From positions 1 to 64,000 of the forward strand of contig JAILKU010000001.1 in the NCBI GenBank assembly GCA_024693505.1: 64,000 bases of DNA. Direction: 5' to 3'. The notes under the pieces are model-generated. The model did no database searches and had not been told where the DNA came from. It saw nothing but the letters and a program-made list of their open reading frames with translations. Made by a program: the position numbers and the translations under genes. Shown piece by piece: positions 1 through 9,937 of the stretch; position 1 is the first letter of the stretch; the number at the start of each line of letters is the position of its first letter. The stretch comes from Bacteroidaceae bacterium (GTDB lineage Bacteria > Bacteroidota > Bacteroidia > Bacteroidales > Bacteroidaceae).

Positions 1-83
1 GCGGCACCATTATGTGAGAAAAACAGAGAGGCCGGCTTGCTGTCAAGTGCGCCGACCTCCCATATCGTTTTCGCCGCTCCAAA

Positions 84-794
84 TCAGAAGCGATATCCAA
101 AGGCAATCGTGAAGTTGAAGTTGTGGATCTTGTCCAAATCGACAGCATAAGTATCAAACAGAGCGTCGCGGTAATTGTCTCGCCACATATCTGTGATGCC
201 CCAGTCGCAGCCGACCATCAAACTGTAGTGCTGATTGTACTCTGCGCCCACGCGGAAGCCTAAGCCGGCATCCCAACGCTGGAAATTGGGGTTGATTGTG
301 CTTTTCTTGAAAGCATTATAGCTCCATTCAGAGCTGCGGGCATCAGATCCGTCGGCATCTGCCGTAAACTTGTGCTTGCCAGTGATTCCCATCGCGAAGT
401 AGGGTCCAAATTCGCCGAATACGCCCAACTCGCGGCTGAGATTGTACCGATAGCCCATGCGGATGGGGATTTCCAGGTAATTCAGGCGGAACTTGTCTGT
501 GCCATCATAAGTAGTGTTCGATGCGCTCACCGCCTTTGCATCCGTCTTTGCACCCTTCATCGTCCAGTCCACGCCGGCGCTCAGGTACGTACCATGAGCC
601 TTAGGCAACATATAGTCAAGCTTCAGGCCGAAAACACCGCCAATTTTTCCACCATATCCGAGATTGGTGACCTTCGTAGCATTCATTCCTACAAACGCCT
701 GCCAGGTGAAACCCTGTTCCGGCTCATAATCCAGAGCCATTGCATTGCCTGCAAACGTGAGCAGGGCAATTGCCAAAGTGAAAATCTTCTTCAT
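84..794 (-). CDS. outer membrane beta-barrel (porin-like) protein
   Basis: Signal peptide MKKIFTLAIALLTFAGNAMA; alternating aromatic/hydrophobic strands; terminal FGYRF typical of OM barrels. Confidence 0.75.
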   Translation of the reverse strand: MKKIFTLAIALLTFAGNAMALDYEPEQGFTWQAFVGMNATKVTNLGYGGKIGGVFGLKLDYMLPKAHGTYLSAGVDWTMKGAKTDAKAVSASNTTYDGTDKFRLNYLEIPIRMGYRYNLSRELGVFGEFGPYFAMGITGKHKFTADADGSDARSSEWSYNAFKKSTINPNFQRWDAGLGFRVGAEYNQHYSLMVGCDWGITDMWRDNYRDALFDTYAVDLDKIHNFNFTIAFGYRF

Positions 795-865
795 TTGTCT
801 TCTTGTTTTAAGTTAAGTCTATTCCTATTCTATCCTCATGCTTCTAATAAGCACAATTCCGAGCG

Positions 866-873
866 CAAAGGTA
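866..873 (-). promoter_or_regulatory. Bacteroidetes-type -7 element (TACCTTTG) for the 84-794 gene
   Basis: caaaggta on + strand upstream of the OMP gene. Confidence 0.5.
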
Positions 874-1042
874 CGAATAAGTGAGGGATTTTCCAAATTT
901 ATTTGAGAAAATCCGAGCGAAAGTACTTTCAACGGCAGTTAAAGGTACGAATAAGTGAGGGATTCTCCAAATTTATTTGAGAAAATCCGAACGAAAGTAC
1001 TTTCAACGGCAGTTAAAGGTACGAATAAGTGAGGGATAATGA
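867..1042. repeat. 74-bp tandem repeat, ~2.3 copies, in divergent intergenic region
   Basis: aaaggtacgaataagtgagggatt...caacggcagtt restarts at 867, 941 and 1015 (exact 74-bp period); each full unit has a GGATTTTC/GAAAATCC-type stem. Confidence 0.9.
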
Positions 1043-1116
1043 AATTAATTCGAAATATATTTCGTGCTTTGCATGCTTAATCGTAACTTTAAGCCCAAAA
1101 TAGAGAAAATCAGAAT

Positions 1117-2052
1117 ATGCGAAAGGTTATTGGGATGGGTGAAACCATTCTGGACATACTCTTCAAAGAAAATCAGCCGGTTGCGGCAGTGCCGGGCGGC
1201 AGCAGTTTCAACAGCATCGTCAGTGTGGGCCGAATGGGCGTGCCCTGCTGCTTCGTGGGCTATACAGGACGCGATATTGTGGGGCGACAGACCGTGGACT
1301 TCATGAGGCAGAACGGGGTAGGCACAGACTACTTCGAGGTGCGCGACGATGAGAAAAGTGCCGTCAGCCTGGCCTTCCTGAACGCCGAGGGCGATGCCAG
1401 CTACGTCTTCTACAAGCAGCCTCCTCATGTAGGAAGCCAACTGAAGACGCCGCCTTTTGATGCGGGCGACGTCCTGCTCTACGGCTCTTACTACGCTGCC
1501 TGCACGGGCATGCGTCCGCTGGTCATGCAGATGCTCGAGCGGGCCAACCAGGCGGGAGCCATCATATACTACGACCTGAACTTCAGAAGCAGCCACCGCC
1601 ACGAGCTGGAGGCCCTGACGCCCGTCATACTGAGTAATTTCCGCCAGAGCACCGTGGTGCGGGGCAGTGCCGATGATTTCCAGATTATGTATGGCACGCG
1701 CGATGCCCGCCAGATCTACGAGCGCCACATCGCAGCCTACTGTCCTGTCTTCATCTGCACCGACGGCCCTCGCAGCGTCAGCGTCTGCACGCCGCAGGGC
1801 GTGTTCCAGTTCGACGTGCCGCCCGTTTGTGATGTCGTCAGCACTGTGGGTGCGGGTGACAACTTCAATGCCGGCTTCTCCTGCGCCCTCATCTGGGACG
1901 GCATCATGCGCCGGGACTTGCCCACTTTGTCTCGCCAAGGCTGGGCTTCGCTCATTGATACGGCCTGCCAGTTTGCCGGCGAGGCGTGCCGAAGCACGGA
2001 CAATTATGTCCGTCCGGGCTTCAGCATCGTAAAGCCACAACGCGAAAAGTAA
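1117..2052 (+). CDS. PfkB-family carbohydrate kinase
   Basis: N-terminal GETILDILF...PGGSSFN and C-terminal VSTVGAGDNFNAGF (PfkB signature). Confidence 0.9.
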   Translation: MRKVIGMGETILDILFKENQPVAAVPGGSSFNSIVSVGRMGVPCCFVGYTGRDIVGRQTVDFMRQNGVGTDYFEVRDDEKSAVSLAFLNAEGDASYVFYKQPPHVGSQLKTPPFDAGDVLLYGSYYAACTGMRPLVMQMLERANQAGAIIYYDLNFRSSHRHELEALTPVILSNFRQSTVVRGSADDFQIMYGTRDARQIYERHIAAYCPVFICTDGPRSVSVCTPQGVFQFDVPPVCDVVSTVGAGDNFNAGFSCALIWDGIMRRDLPTLSRQGWASLIDTACQFAGEACRSTDNYVRPGFSIVKPQREK

Positions 2053-2100
2053 CAGTCAGGAAGAAGGGGATGCAGACTCCCACCTTGCGCCCTCTCCGGT

Positions 2101-3075
2101 TCAGAGCCGGACATCCTCCAGTTTAATCAGGCCGTTCACAATGGCATAGATAGTCAGGCCGGCGGCGCTGCGGATATTCAGCTTGCGGCTGATGTTGCGC
2201 CGGTGCGTCATCACCGTATTCACACTGATGAACATCTGCTCGGCTATCTCCTTGTTGCTCATTCCCTTCACCACGAAGGTTATGACTTCCTTCTCGCGCT
2301 CGCTGAGTCCGTCATTGGACGCATTTACCATCGTGGCGTCCTCTTCTTCGTCATCGACCATATCATAACACGACTGTCGCACCCGCTCCTCCAGCCGGCG
2401 CACACATTCGGCAAAGAGCGTATCCTCCAGCCGGCAGTGCTCAAGCAGGTCTTCCTCCGTCATATAGATGTCCATCAGCACATCGTTCAGCAGCGGCGCA
2501 TTGCTGTCGCTGGGGTAGTATTTGATGATGATGCTCTTCAGTTCCGTGATGCTCTTCTCAATGCTGGCGTGATTGTCGGTATGCTGGTGGACGACCGAGG
2601 CAAACGTCTCGTTGGGCAGCCGGCGGGTCAACAGCCGATCTACATAGGGATGAACATGAGTGTTCTCGTAGTCCATGTGACGCTCCACTTCGGCTGCATA
2701 TTCGTCGTAGAACTTCAGGATGAGGAAGGCTATCTGGTTCTTCGTCGAACAGTCGATGGCGCTGATGAGCTTTCGCCTTATGGCCGGCAGGCGGAAGTCG
2801 ATGAAGTAGGTGTGCGAGTTCTTCAGATACTTCATCAGCGCCTGCAGGTTGATGTGCTCCGCCATCTCTCCCACATGGGCGTGGGCTGAATCCTTCAGGT
2901 AGTTCACTACCGTCAGGAAAGTGGTGACATCAACGCCGGCCTGAGCGCAGGTGGCAGCCACTGTCTGGTCGCCGAATCCCAGCTTAATGCCGAACCGGCT
3001 TATCATCTGCAGCATGCGATAGTCGTCGCTGATGACATCGCTCATAGGGTCTGTCTCGTGATATTTCTCCGTCAT
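2101..3075 (-). CDS. hemerythrin (HHE)-domain LuxR-family transcriptional regulator
   Basis: C-terminal HTH LSEREKEVITFVVKGMSNKEIAEQMFISVNTVMTHRRNISRKL; upstream HHE-like His/Glu pattern (HMDYENTHVHPY, HQHTDNH, HCRLEDTLF). Start taken at MTEKYHETD. Confidence 0.8.
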   Translation of the reverse strand: MTEKYHETDPMSDVISDDYRMLQMISRFGIKLGFGDQTVAATCAQAGVDVTTFLTVVNYLKDSAHAHVGEMAEHINLQALMKYLKNSHTYFIDFRLPAIRRKLISAIDCSTKNQIAFLILKFYDEYAAEVERHMDYENTHVHPYVDRLLTRRLPNETFASVVHQHTDNHASIEKSITELKSIIIKYYPSDSNAPLLNDVLMDIYMTEEDLLEHCRLEDTLFAECVRRLEERVRQSCYDMVDDEEEDATMVNASNDGLSEREKEVITFVVKGMSNKEIAEQMFISVNTVMTHRRNISRKLNIRSAAGLTIYAIVNGLIKLEDVRL

Positions 3076-3104
3076 AGTCAGAGTGTGTTTTTTGGTTTGC
3101 GGTG

Positions 3105-3112
3105 CAAAATTA
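3105..3112 (-). promoter_or_regulatory. -7 element (TAATTTTG) for hemerythrin-LuxR gene
   Basis: caaaatta on + strand ~30 bp upstream of start. Confidence 0.45.
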
Positions 3113-3467
3113 CGACGAAGCGGGGGATAAACAAAATAAATTGCGGAATTTATTTCCTTATCCGGGCGAAAAAGCAATTACGGATGACGTTCTGAAAGTG
3201 GTGCGCCTTGCCAATTTGCCTCCCCCCAAAAGCGTTTGTCCCAAAATGATCGCAAGGGATCAGCTTCTTTGCGAAAAGCGACAGGAATCTTACAAAACCC
3301 GGGTATAAATTTTGCTAGACCCGCCTCGCGCAAAAAAAGGACTTGCTTGCGCAGTACTGAATCCCTACATTTCTCTTTGTACGCGAAAGCCCCACCTTTG
3401 GGGGGTGAGGCTTTCCGCATTTGTGATTCGTTACACTTTATTCTGTGTTAAGGCCGAAGAATTGTGC

Positions 3468-4736
3468 TCACTTGATCTTATATGCTGCGAAGTATTCGCC
3501 GTGGCGGAGGTAGAGAATGCCTTTGTCAATGGTCATGTGGGCCCAGTGGGGACCGCTACCCTTGGCTACGCGGAACTTGCTGACGACATCGAACTTCTCG
3601 GGCGTGGCATTCACAAGGCCTACAAAGCCGCGGCGCTCGTCGTAGATGAAGAGTTTGTCGTCGGCTCCGATGATGGAACCCTTGCCGGCTCCCTCGGTCC
3701 ACTTCTCCTCGTAGTCGGTCTTGCCCGTTTCCCAGTCGATGCAGCACCATGCGCCGTCGTTGTTGTTGATCCAGTTGGAACCGTAGATCTTGCCTCCGGC
3801 GAGGACGTAGCCGCCGTGGTGGGTGTCGAGGGTTTCGGTGCGCCAGGTCACTTCCACGCTCTTCAGGTCGTCTGAGAGCTTCAGCTGGAAGCCGTTGATG
3901 TCGTAGCCGTGGCAGAAGAATATCTTACCGTCCTTGTAGAGTGCCGAGTTGGGGGCTATGTTGTCCCATCGGCTCTCCTTGCCCGAATACTTGGGTCCCC
4001 AGTTGTCGAAGGTCCACTCAATCTCTCCGTTGTCGGGATTTACGCCGATGACGTTCTTCGAGGTAGAGCCTATGATCTGTCGCTTGCCCTTGTACTCGAT
4101 CATGATAGGCGAGACGTAGGCCGACTTCTCGTTGAGGGCCCTGGTCTTCCAAATCTCCTCGCCGGTATTGCGGTTGAGGGCTACCATTGTGGTCTGATTG
4201 CCGCAGGGAGTGTAGATTACCTTGTCGTCATAGACGAGGGGGCACTCGCTGGTTCCCCAGTTTCCTGTCTGCCGCTCGTACTTAGTGCCGCCGTCAACTT
4301 TCCACAGGATCTTTCCGTCGGCGATGTCGATGCATGCTATCTCTCCCATTCCGCTGATGACATAGGCCTTGCCGTCCATGATGGCGGGCGTAGTGCGTGT
4401 CTCGGGATAGGACTGCTTCCAGGGGCTTCCGTACTCGACCGTATACTGCTTCTTGCCCTTCAGGTCGTAGCATTGGAACACCTCCTGCGTGCCGTCCTCG
4501 TTCAAGCCGGTGAGATAGACCTTGTCGCCTACGACGAGGGGAGAGGAGTAGCCCTTGCCGGCATCCTCTGTCTCGAAGACGAGCTGGGGCCCGCCCTCGG
4601 GCCATTGCTTCAGAAGTCCCTTTTCGGGATAGTAACCACTGTGTTCGGGTCCGCGCCATCCATAGGGCGTAACCTGTGCCCAGGTTCCTGCGCAGATGCC
4701 TGCGCCGAGTAGGGCCGTGAAAATCATTCTTTTCAT
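3468..4736 (-). CDS. PQQ-like beta-propeller repeat protein, secreted
   Basis: Signal peptide MKRMIFTALLGAGICAGTWAQ; repeated GKILWK / GEEIWKT / YVLAGGKIYGSNW blade motifs; start moved in from ORF-track M. Confidence 0.85.
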   Translation of the reverse strand: MKRMIFTALLGAGICAGTWAQVTPYGWRGPEHSGYYPEKGLLKQWPEGGPQLVFETEDAGKGYSSPLVVGDKVYLTGLNEDGTQEVFQCYDLKGKKQYTVEYGSPWKQSYPETRTTPAIMDGKAYVISGMGEIACIDIADGKILWKVDGGTKYERQTGNWGTSECPLVYDDKVIYTPCGNQTTMVALNRNTGEEIWKTRALNEKSAYVSPIMIEYKGKRQIIGSTSKNVIGVNPDNGEIEWTFDNWGPKYSGKESRWDNIAPNSALYKDGKIFFCHGYDINGFQLKLSDDLKSVEVTWRTETLDTHHGGYVLAGGKIYGSNWINNNDGAWCCIDWETGKTDYEEKWTEGAGKGSIIGADDKLFIYDERRGFVGLVNATPEKFDVVSKFRVAKGSGPHWAHMTIDKGILYLRHGEYFAAYKIK

Positions 4737-4767
4737 ACGCTTTTGTTTTTTTGTATATAGGTGAATA

Positions 4768-6030
4768 TTATTGTTTCTTGATGTTATAGGCCATGAGGGC
4801 TGTGCCGCGGCGAACGTAGAGTACGCCGTCGAAGATGGTAGGGTGAGCGAAGCAGGCTCCCGATCCGTCGGTGATGCGGAACTCGCTGACGACATCTAGC
4901 CCGGCGGGATTGATGCGGGCCAGGCCCAGGGTGCCCCTGCGCTCGTCGAACATGTAGAACATATCATCGGCCATGATGAGGGCTCCGCGGCCCTTCCCGC
5001 CGGGCCATGGCTCGTGGTAGAGCACTTTGCCCGTCTCTATGTCGAGGGCTGCCCATTTGTGCTTGTCGCCCGTACTGCCATAGACAACGCCGCCGACCTC
5101 TATCATACCGCCCATATAGAAATCTAGTTCCTTGTTCTTCCACAGGAACTTCACGGAGGAGAGGTCGTCGGCCATCTGGTACATCGTGCAGCCGTGCCCG
5201 TCGCCCAGGCTGACCAGCAGCTTGCCCTTGTAGAAGACGGGAGTGTTGATCATGGCGTTGGACCATTTCTTTTCCTCGGGAACGGGAATCCACTGAGTGT
5301 CGTTCCAGATCATTTTGCCGGTCTCGGGATCGACGCCGAAGATGTGCGCCTCGGTGCCGCTAATCAGCTGGCGATGGCCGTTCCATTCGATGATGCGCGA
5401 TGCGAAATAGGTGGCTTTGTCGCCGAAGCCCTGTGTCTCCCATATCACCTCGCCCGTCCGCTTGTCGAAAGCTGCCAGGCAGATGTCTTTGCCGCAGGTG
5501 GTGACGATGATCTTGTCGCCGTCGATGAGGGGGTGCTCGCAGATGCCCTGGTCGTTGGGCGTTATGCCGTACTTCTTCCAATAGTCGAGCTTCCAGAGTA
5601 TCTTTCCGTCGGCCCGGTTCAGGCATACCAGCTCGCCCATATTGCTGACCATATAGAGGCGGTCGTCGTCGATGACGGGGGTGGAGCGAGTCTCCTGGAA
5701 AGACTTCGTCCAGGCGTGCCCGTAGGTGACCTGCCACACCTTCGTGCCGTCTGTCTTAAAGCAGGTCAGCTGCTCCTGCTGCTCGTCCTCGGTGAGGCCT
5801 GCAGTATAGACGAAGCCGTCGCTGACCAGGGCGCTGGAGTTTCCCTTGCCGGCATCGTTGACCACCCAAAGTTTCTCGGGGCCTCCGGCGGGCCATTCCT
5901 TCAGCAGGTTCTTCTCTTCAGGATAGATGCCGCAATGGCCGGCACCTCGAAAATCGACCTGCTGGGCTCGCAGGCCGGCAGAGGAGAATGCCAGGAGAAT
6001 GGTGAAAACTGAGAATAATGTTTGTTTCAT
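4768..6030 (-). CDS. PQQ-like beta-propeller repeat protein, secreted (paralog of 3468-4736)
   Basis: MKQTLFSVFTILLAFSSAGLRAQ signal; GKILWKLDYWKKYG, GEVIWET, GGVVYGSTGDKHKW blades; start codon overlaps stop of upstream permease. Confidence 0.85.
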   Translation of the reverse strand: MKQTLFSVFTILLAFSSAGLRAQQVDFRGAGHCGIYPEEKNLLKEWPAGGPEKLWVVNDAGKGNSSALVSDGFVYTAGLTEDEQQEQLTCFKTDGTKVWQVTYGHAWTKSFQETRSTPVIDDDRLYMVSNMGELVCLNRADGKILWKLDYWKKYGITPNDQGICEHPLIDGDKIIVTTCGKDICLAAFDKRTGEVIWETQGFGDKATYFASRIIEWNGHRQLISGTEAHIFGVDPETGKMIWNDTQWIPVPEEKKWSNAMINTPVFYKGKLLVSLGDGHGCTMYQMADDLSSVKFLWKNKELDFYMGGMIEVGGVVYGSTGDKHKWAALDIETGKVLYHEPWPGGKGRGALIMADDMFYMFDERRGTLGLARINPAGLDVVSEFRITDGSGACFAHPTIFDGVLYVRRGTALMAYNIKKQ

Positions 6031-9000
6031 ATCAAATACTTTTTTATTATGAGTTTTATGCCGAAATATACAAACAGACAAAGAATGACGATGAAGAGGG
6101 CAGATAGCAGAATGGCCGCAGCACCGGCTCCGGCTGCATTGGCGCTGATGCTGATGACGGCCCCCGAAGCTCCCACGCAGAGGGCATAGAGCGGCACAAG
6201 GATATTCTCCCGGAAGAGAAGCCGGCGAATGAGGGGTTCGGAGAAGCCCATCGTGCGATAGAGGCTGACAGCCGGGCGATCCGCTGCAAGGTTCTTGCGA
6301 ACAATTATGAGCAGGCTGAATATGCCCAGCAACAGGCCCAGGGCGCCCAGGGTGAGGAAGATGACGAGATAAGTCTCGGTGACCTCGAAGAACATCTGCA
6401 GGCGCTCGCCCACAGTTTGAACGCTCAGGCCGTACTCGCTCATGGCGGTGGAGAGCACTTCCGCGGCTTCGGCAGGGCGCGACGAACGCATCAGAAGCAC
6501 CTCTACCCCATTCTCTTTGGGCCACAGACGGCGGAAGCCGGGAAGCGACATGATAGCTGATCCGTGGAAGAGCCCCGTGGGATATGTGCCAGCGATGACT
6601 ACGGGTACCCTCTCGCCCAGGCCGTCCTGATAGAATATGGTGTCGCCCACCGACTTCATAAGACTCCAGGTGAGGGCTTCCTCATCGATGAAGACTTGAG
6701 GAGAGTCCATAGTCCATAGTTCAGAGTCCATAGTTGAGCTTGGCCCGACTGATTCCATCGTGAGGCCGAAGGCGGACATCGCCCCGAGGTCTACGCCCAG
6801 CACCGTGGGGGTGCTTACCCTGTTGAGGTTCAGGCAGCTGGCATCGTCCTGGGCATGACGGAGGAAGGGCAGGAAGGTTGTGCTGTCAGGCAATGAAAGG
6901 AGTGACAACTTGCGGCGAGCGGCAGGGCTGTTCAGGTCGTACTGGATGGGTATGCGGCTCTCCAAGTAGTATTGCCAACCGCCCGTTGCCTGACCGTTGC
7001 TGCCCATATCCGGGCGGTTCAGCCCTACTGAGAACACGGTAAACACGCCCATCGCAAGCGTCCAATATGCAAGTTGGTGCTGCTTCAGGCGGGTATGAAC
7101 GGACTGCCACTTCATGTTGAGAACTGAGAACCGGGGCCTGAGGGCAGAAAGGCGACGAGTGACAAAGACGCGGAGGAAGAGGCTCCAGGCGAGCAGCCAG
7201 AGCAGTCCGCAGACGATGAAGAGCGGCATGCTGCGGAGGCTGAGGAAGTTGAAGGCCGTCAGGGTAACGGTAAGGCCCAAAAGCAGCAGGAACAGCACCG
7301 ACGGGACGAGGCCGTGCTGCTTGCCGGAAGAGGCGACAGCGCCGTTCCTATGCTTCGCCCTGAGCACGCTCCGGATAACGAGCCACAGGGATGCAGCACA
7401 AATGAGCAGGCCTGCCACCCATCCGATGATAACCGTCAGAGGCCGGATGTGCAGGGCAAATCCCTCGGTATGCGTTGCTCCGCTCCACACATTCCCCAGC
7501 AGCCAAAGGGTGAGGGCCGAATAGAGAAGCCCGGCAAGAAGGCCTATGGGAGACGAGAGGAGTATCACGCTGAATGCCTCGCGGAACAGGGCTTTCCGTA
7601 TCGCCCCGTCGGAGAAGCCCAGCTGCCTGCAGAGCTGCACCTCGCCGGTTCGCAGTGTAAGCATCTCCAGGAGCGGGTTGTTCATCAGCAGGATGGCGGC
7701 GAGGATTATGAAGAAACCAAGTGCCAGGAATAATCCGGCAAAATCTACGCCGTTCCTGGCGGCACTAAGGCCCTCACCCCGGGGATGGAAGACCAGCAAG
7801 CCGGCATCGCCTGGCGAGAGGCTGACAGCAGGCGGCGAGGCAAAGCGCAAGGCGGTGGCACTCCCGAAGGTATTGACCCAGTCGCGACTGACGGCATCGT
7901 AGCTGACAACGGCCTTGGGTGTCTGCCGGTAGGTGTACCAGAAATCCTCGTCGGCCTTCGTCACCCGTTCCATCCTGATGGGCAGGTCACTGTCCCAGTC
8001 GGTGCATTTCTCCACGTGGCTCAGGCCCGGAAACTCGGCCGTCAACAGGTTGTCTCCGATGAAGTCGGCCAGTGGCACAATGCGCTTTACCCTGAGTTTC
8101 CGACCCCGCGTCTCAAGATTCTTCAGGTCTTTGGCTACGAAGTAACTCATGCTCACAGAGTCACCCTCCGAGACTTGAAGGCGCTCTGCTGCATAATCGG
8201 AAAGGATGATGTCCCGACCCCTCAACGGCTCGCCCTGCCATTCCCCGACAGCCGTAACGAAGGGGTAGGCCAATGAGTCGTTGCCCGCCACGATTTCGTT
8301 TGCGAGATAGGAGAAGTAGCGGGTGGCGGAACCGGAGAGCCTATCCACTATTTCGCGGGGAATGAAGATGCCGTCGCAGGTGAGCGATGTATCCGACAGA
8401 TGGATACCCGACCATTCAGGTTGCCACGTCTCGGCCAGTTGTTGCTCGCTGATGATGTCATCGGCCAGTAGGATATTGACCTTCCCCTCCAGTTCCATTG
8501 CCTCGGCCAGGTACTGACGATTCACGAAGACATTCAGCGGCAGGGTCTGCTCGTTCTTCAGCAGCAGGTTGCCCCCCTGGCCGATGCTTTTCACACCCGT
8601 AACGTTGAGCCTCATCTGCGTGGCATAGCGCTGCGTTACAAACAGGCTGCCCGAGGGCACCATGTTATGGGCGGGAAGATGAAGGATGAGAGAATTGAGC
8701 TCTGGGAGCTTAGCGCTGAGAGGCTCGTTCACCAAGGCCTCGCCGGGCAGGAGCGAGTCGGCATCCGTACCCCAGACATAGACGGGCAGGAGTTTCTCAT
8801 CGACCGATACGAACCCGTCCACTAGCAAGTAACCTCGGGCATGTGCCATCAGGGGGTGAGAGGTCACGGTATCGCTCAAAAAGCCTGTACCACTGGCAAT
8901 AATGGTCTCTGTAGGACCCAACCGCTCGCCGACGCGCTGCACCAAAGTACCGCGCACGGAATCGCCCAGCAGGAGGCTACCCGTCAGCACAGCCATCATG

Positions 9001-9074
9001 ATGATGACTGCAAGAGCTACCAGGCGATAGAAACGCCAGTAAAACTTTCGGCTATATGATTCGAGCGACCTCAT
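6027..9074 (-). CDS. FtsX-like (LolC/E, MacB-type) ABC transporter permease
   Basis: N-terminal TM plus large extracytoplasmic region, two C-terminal multi-TM FtsX blocks; adjacent ATPase. Confidence 0.85.
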   Translation of the reverse strand: MRSLESYSRKFYWRFYRLVALAVIIMMAVLTGSLLLGDSVRGTLVQRVGERLGPTETIIASGTGFLSDTVTSHPLMAHARGYLLVDGFVSVDEKLLPVYVWGTDADSLLPGEALVNEPLSAKLPELNSLILHLPAHNMVPSGSLFVTQRYATQMRLNVTGVKSIGQGGNLLLKNEQTLPLNVFVNRQYLAEAMELEGKVNILLADDIISEQQLAETWQPEWSGIHLSDTSLTCDGIFIPREIVDRLSGSATRYFSYLANEIVAGNDSLAYPFVTAVGEWQGEPLRGRDIILSDYAAERLQVSEGDSVSMSYFVAKDLKNLETRGRKLRVKRIVPLADFIGDNLLTAEFPGLSHVEKCTDWDSDLPIRMERVTKADEDFWYTYRQTPKAVVSYDAVSRDWVNTFGSATALRFASPPAVSLSPGDAGLLVFHPRGEGLSAARNGVDFAGLFLALGFFIILAAILLMNNPLLEMLTLRTGEVQLCRQLGFSDGAIRKALFREAFSVILLSSPIGLLAGLLYSALTLWLLGNVWSGATHTEGFALHIRPLTVIIGWVAGLLICAASLWLVIRSVLRAKHRNGAVASSGKQHGLVPSVLFLLLLGLTVTLTAFNFLSLRSMPLFIVCGLLWLLAWSLFLRVFVTRRLSALRPRFSVLNMKWQSVHTRLKQHQLAYWTLAMGVFTVFSVGLNRPDMGSNGQATGGWQYYLESRIPIQYDLNSPAARRKLSLLSLPDSTTFLPFLRHAQDDASCLNLNRVSTPTVLGVDLGAMSAFGLTMESVGPSSTMDSELWTMDSPQVFIDEEALTWSLMKSVGDTIFYQDGLGERVPVVIAGTYPTGLFHGSAIMSLPGFRRLWPKENGVEVLLMRSSRPAEAAEVLSTAMSEYGLSVQTVGERLQMFFEVTETYLVIFLTLGALGLLLGIFSLLIIVRKNLAADRPAVSLYRTMGFSEPLIRRLLFRENILVPLYALCVGASGAVISISANAAGAGAAAILLSALFIVILCLFVYFGIKLIIKKYLI

Positions 9075-9134
9075 TGAACTCTTAACAATGGACAATGAAC
9101 AATGAACAATGAACAATGAACAATGGACAATTAA

Positions 9135-9794
9135 CTATGGACAATGGACTCTGACTTCTCTCAGTGCCACTTTGGCCATCAAGGAGGAGTGCGTAGCCAT
9201 GATAACGGTGGTATGCAGTTCGGTGTTTACCTTACGGAAGAGGTCAGCAACCGCCTGTGCATTGGCTGCGTCCAACTGCCCGGTCGGTTCGTCGGCCAAT
9301 AGCAGGGACGGCTGATTGATGAGGGCGCGAGCTATGGCAACGCGTGCCTGTTCGCCGCCGGAGAGGATGGTGACGGGCTTCTCCTTCAGATCAAGGATGC
9401 CCATAAAGTCCAGCAATTCCAATGCGCGCTGCTGCTCATCGTCCGTGGAGGCAGATTTGGTGGCAAGCGTCGGCAACAGGATGTTCTGCCAAACGGTGAA
9501 CTGAGGCAAAAGGCGATGGTCCTGATAGACGAAGCCGATTTCACGGTTGCGTAACTGACAGAGCGTGGAAGGCGGGGTAGAGGCAGATATCTCAGTATTG
9601 TGGAGGAAGTAGCGCCCCTCATCGGGTAGCAGTAGTGTACCCAAAATGGAAAGCAGTGTGGTCTTACCCGCTCCCGACTCGCCAGTGACGGCTATGAACT
9701 CGCCCCTATCCACCTGCAGGGAGAGCGCATCAAGTACGGTCAGGGTATGCTGCCCGTCTGTAAATCGTTTGGTTATATTTTCGAGTCTTATCAT
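9135..9794 (-). CDS. ABC transporter ATP-binding protein (LolD/MacB type)
   Basis: Walker A GESGAGKTT, signature LSGGEQARVAIARAL, Walker B LLLADEPTGQLD. Confidence 0.95.
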   Translation of the reverse strand: MIRLENITKRFTDGQHTLTVLDALSLQVDRGEFIAVTGESGAGKTTLLSILGTLLLPDEGRYFLHNTEISASTPPSTLCQLRNREIGFVYQDHRLLPQFTVWQNILLPTLATKSASTDDEQQRALELLDFMGILDLKEKPVTILSGGEQARVAIARALINQPSLLLADEPTGQLDAANAQAVADLFRKVNTELHTTVIMATHSSLMAKVALREVRVHCP

Positions 9795-9839
9795 ATTTCT
9801 TTTGAGTCTTTGAACTTTTGAACGTCTGGAGCAGCGAGA

Positions 9840-9866
9840 GCCATTGAAAACTTGCTTTCATTTGGC
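9840..9866. repeat. 27-nt imperfect palindrome of dispersed repeat family (inverted orientation)
   Basis: gccattgaaaacttgctttcatttggc flanked by ctggagcagcgaga and cgagtcgtgaca. Confidence 0.8.
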
Positions 9867-9937
9867 CGAGTCGTGACAGACGAAGACCGTAGGTCAACTT
9901 TTGAACCTTGAACGTTGAACCTTGAACTTTTGAACCT

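Noticed and set aside
1045-2040. 331-aa minus-strand ORF opposite the PfkB gene
   Set aside because: Shadow ORF from codon bias; composition lacks family motifs while the + strand has a clear PfkB kinase
3178-3451. ORFs of 71-80 aa in the gap downstream of the cluster
   Set aside because: Translations of the dispersed GCGAGGCGGGTCTAG repeat (FLREAGL...), same peptide appears in other intergenic copies
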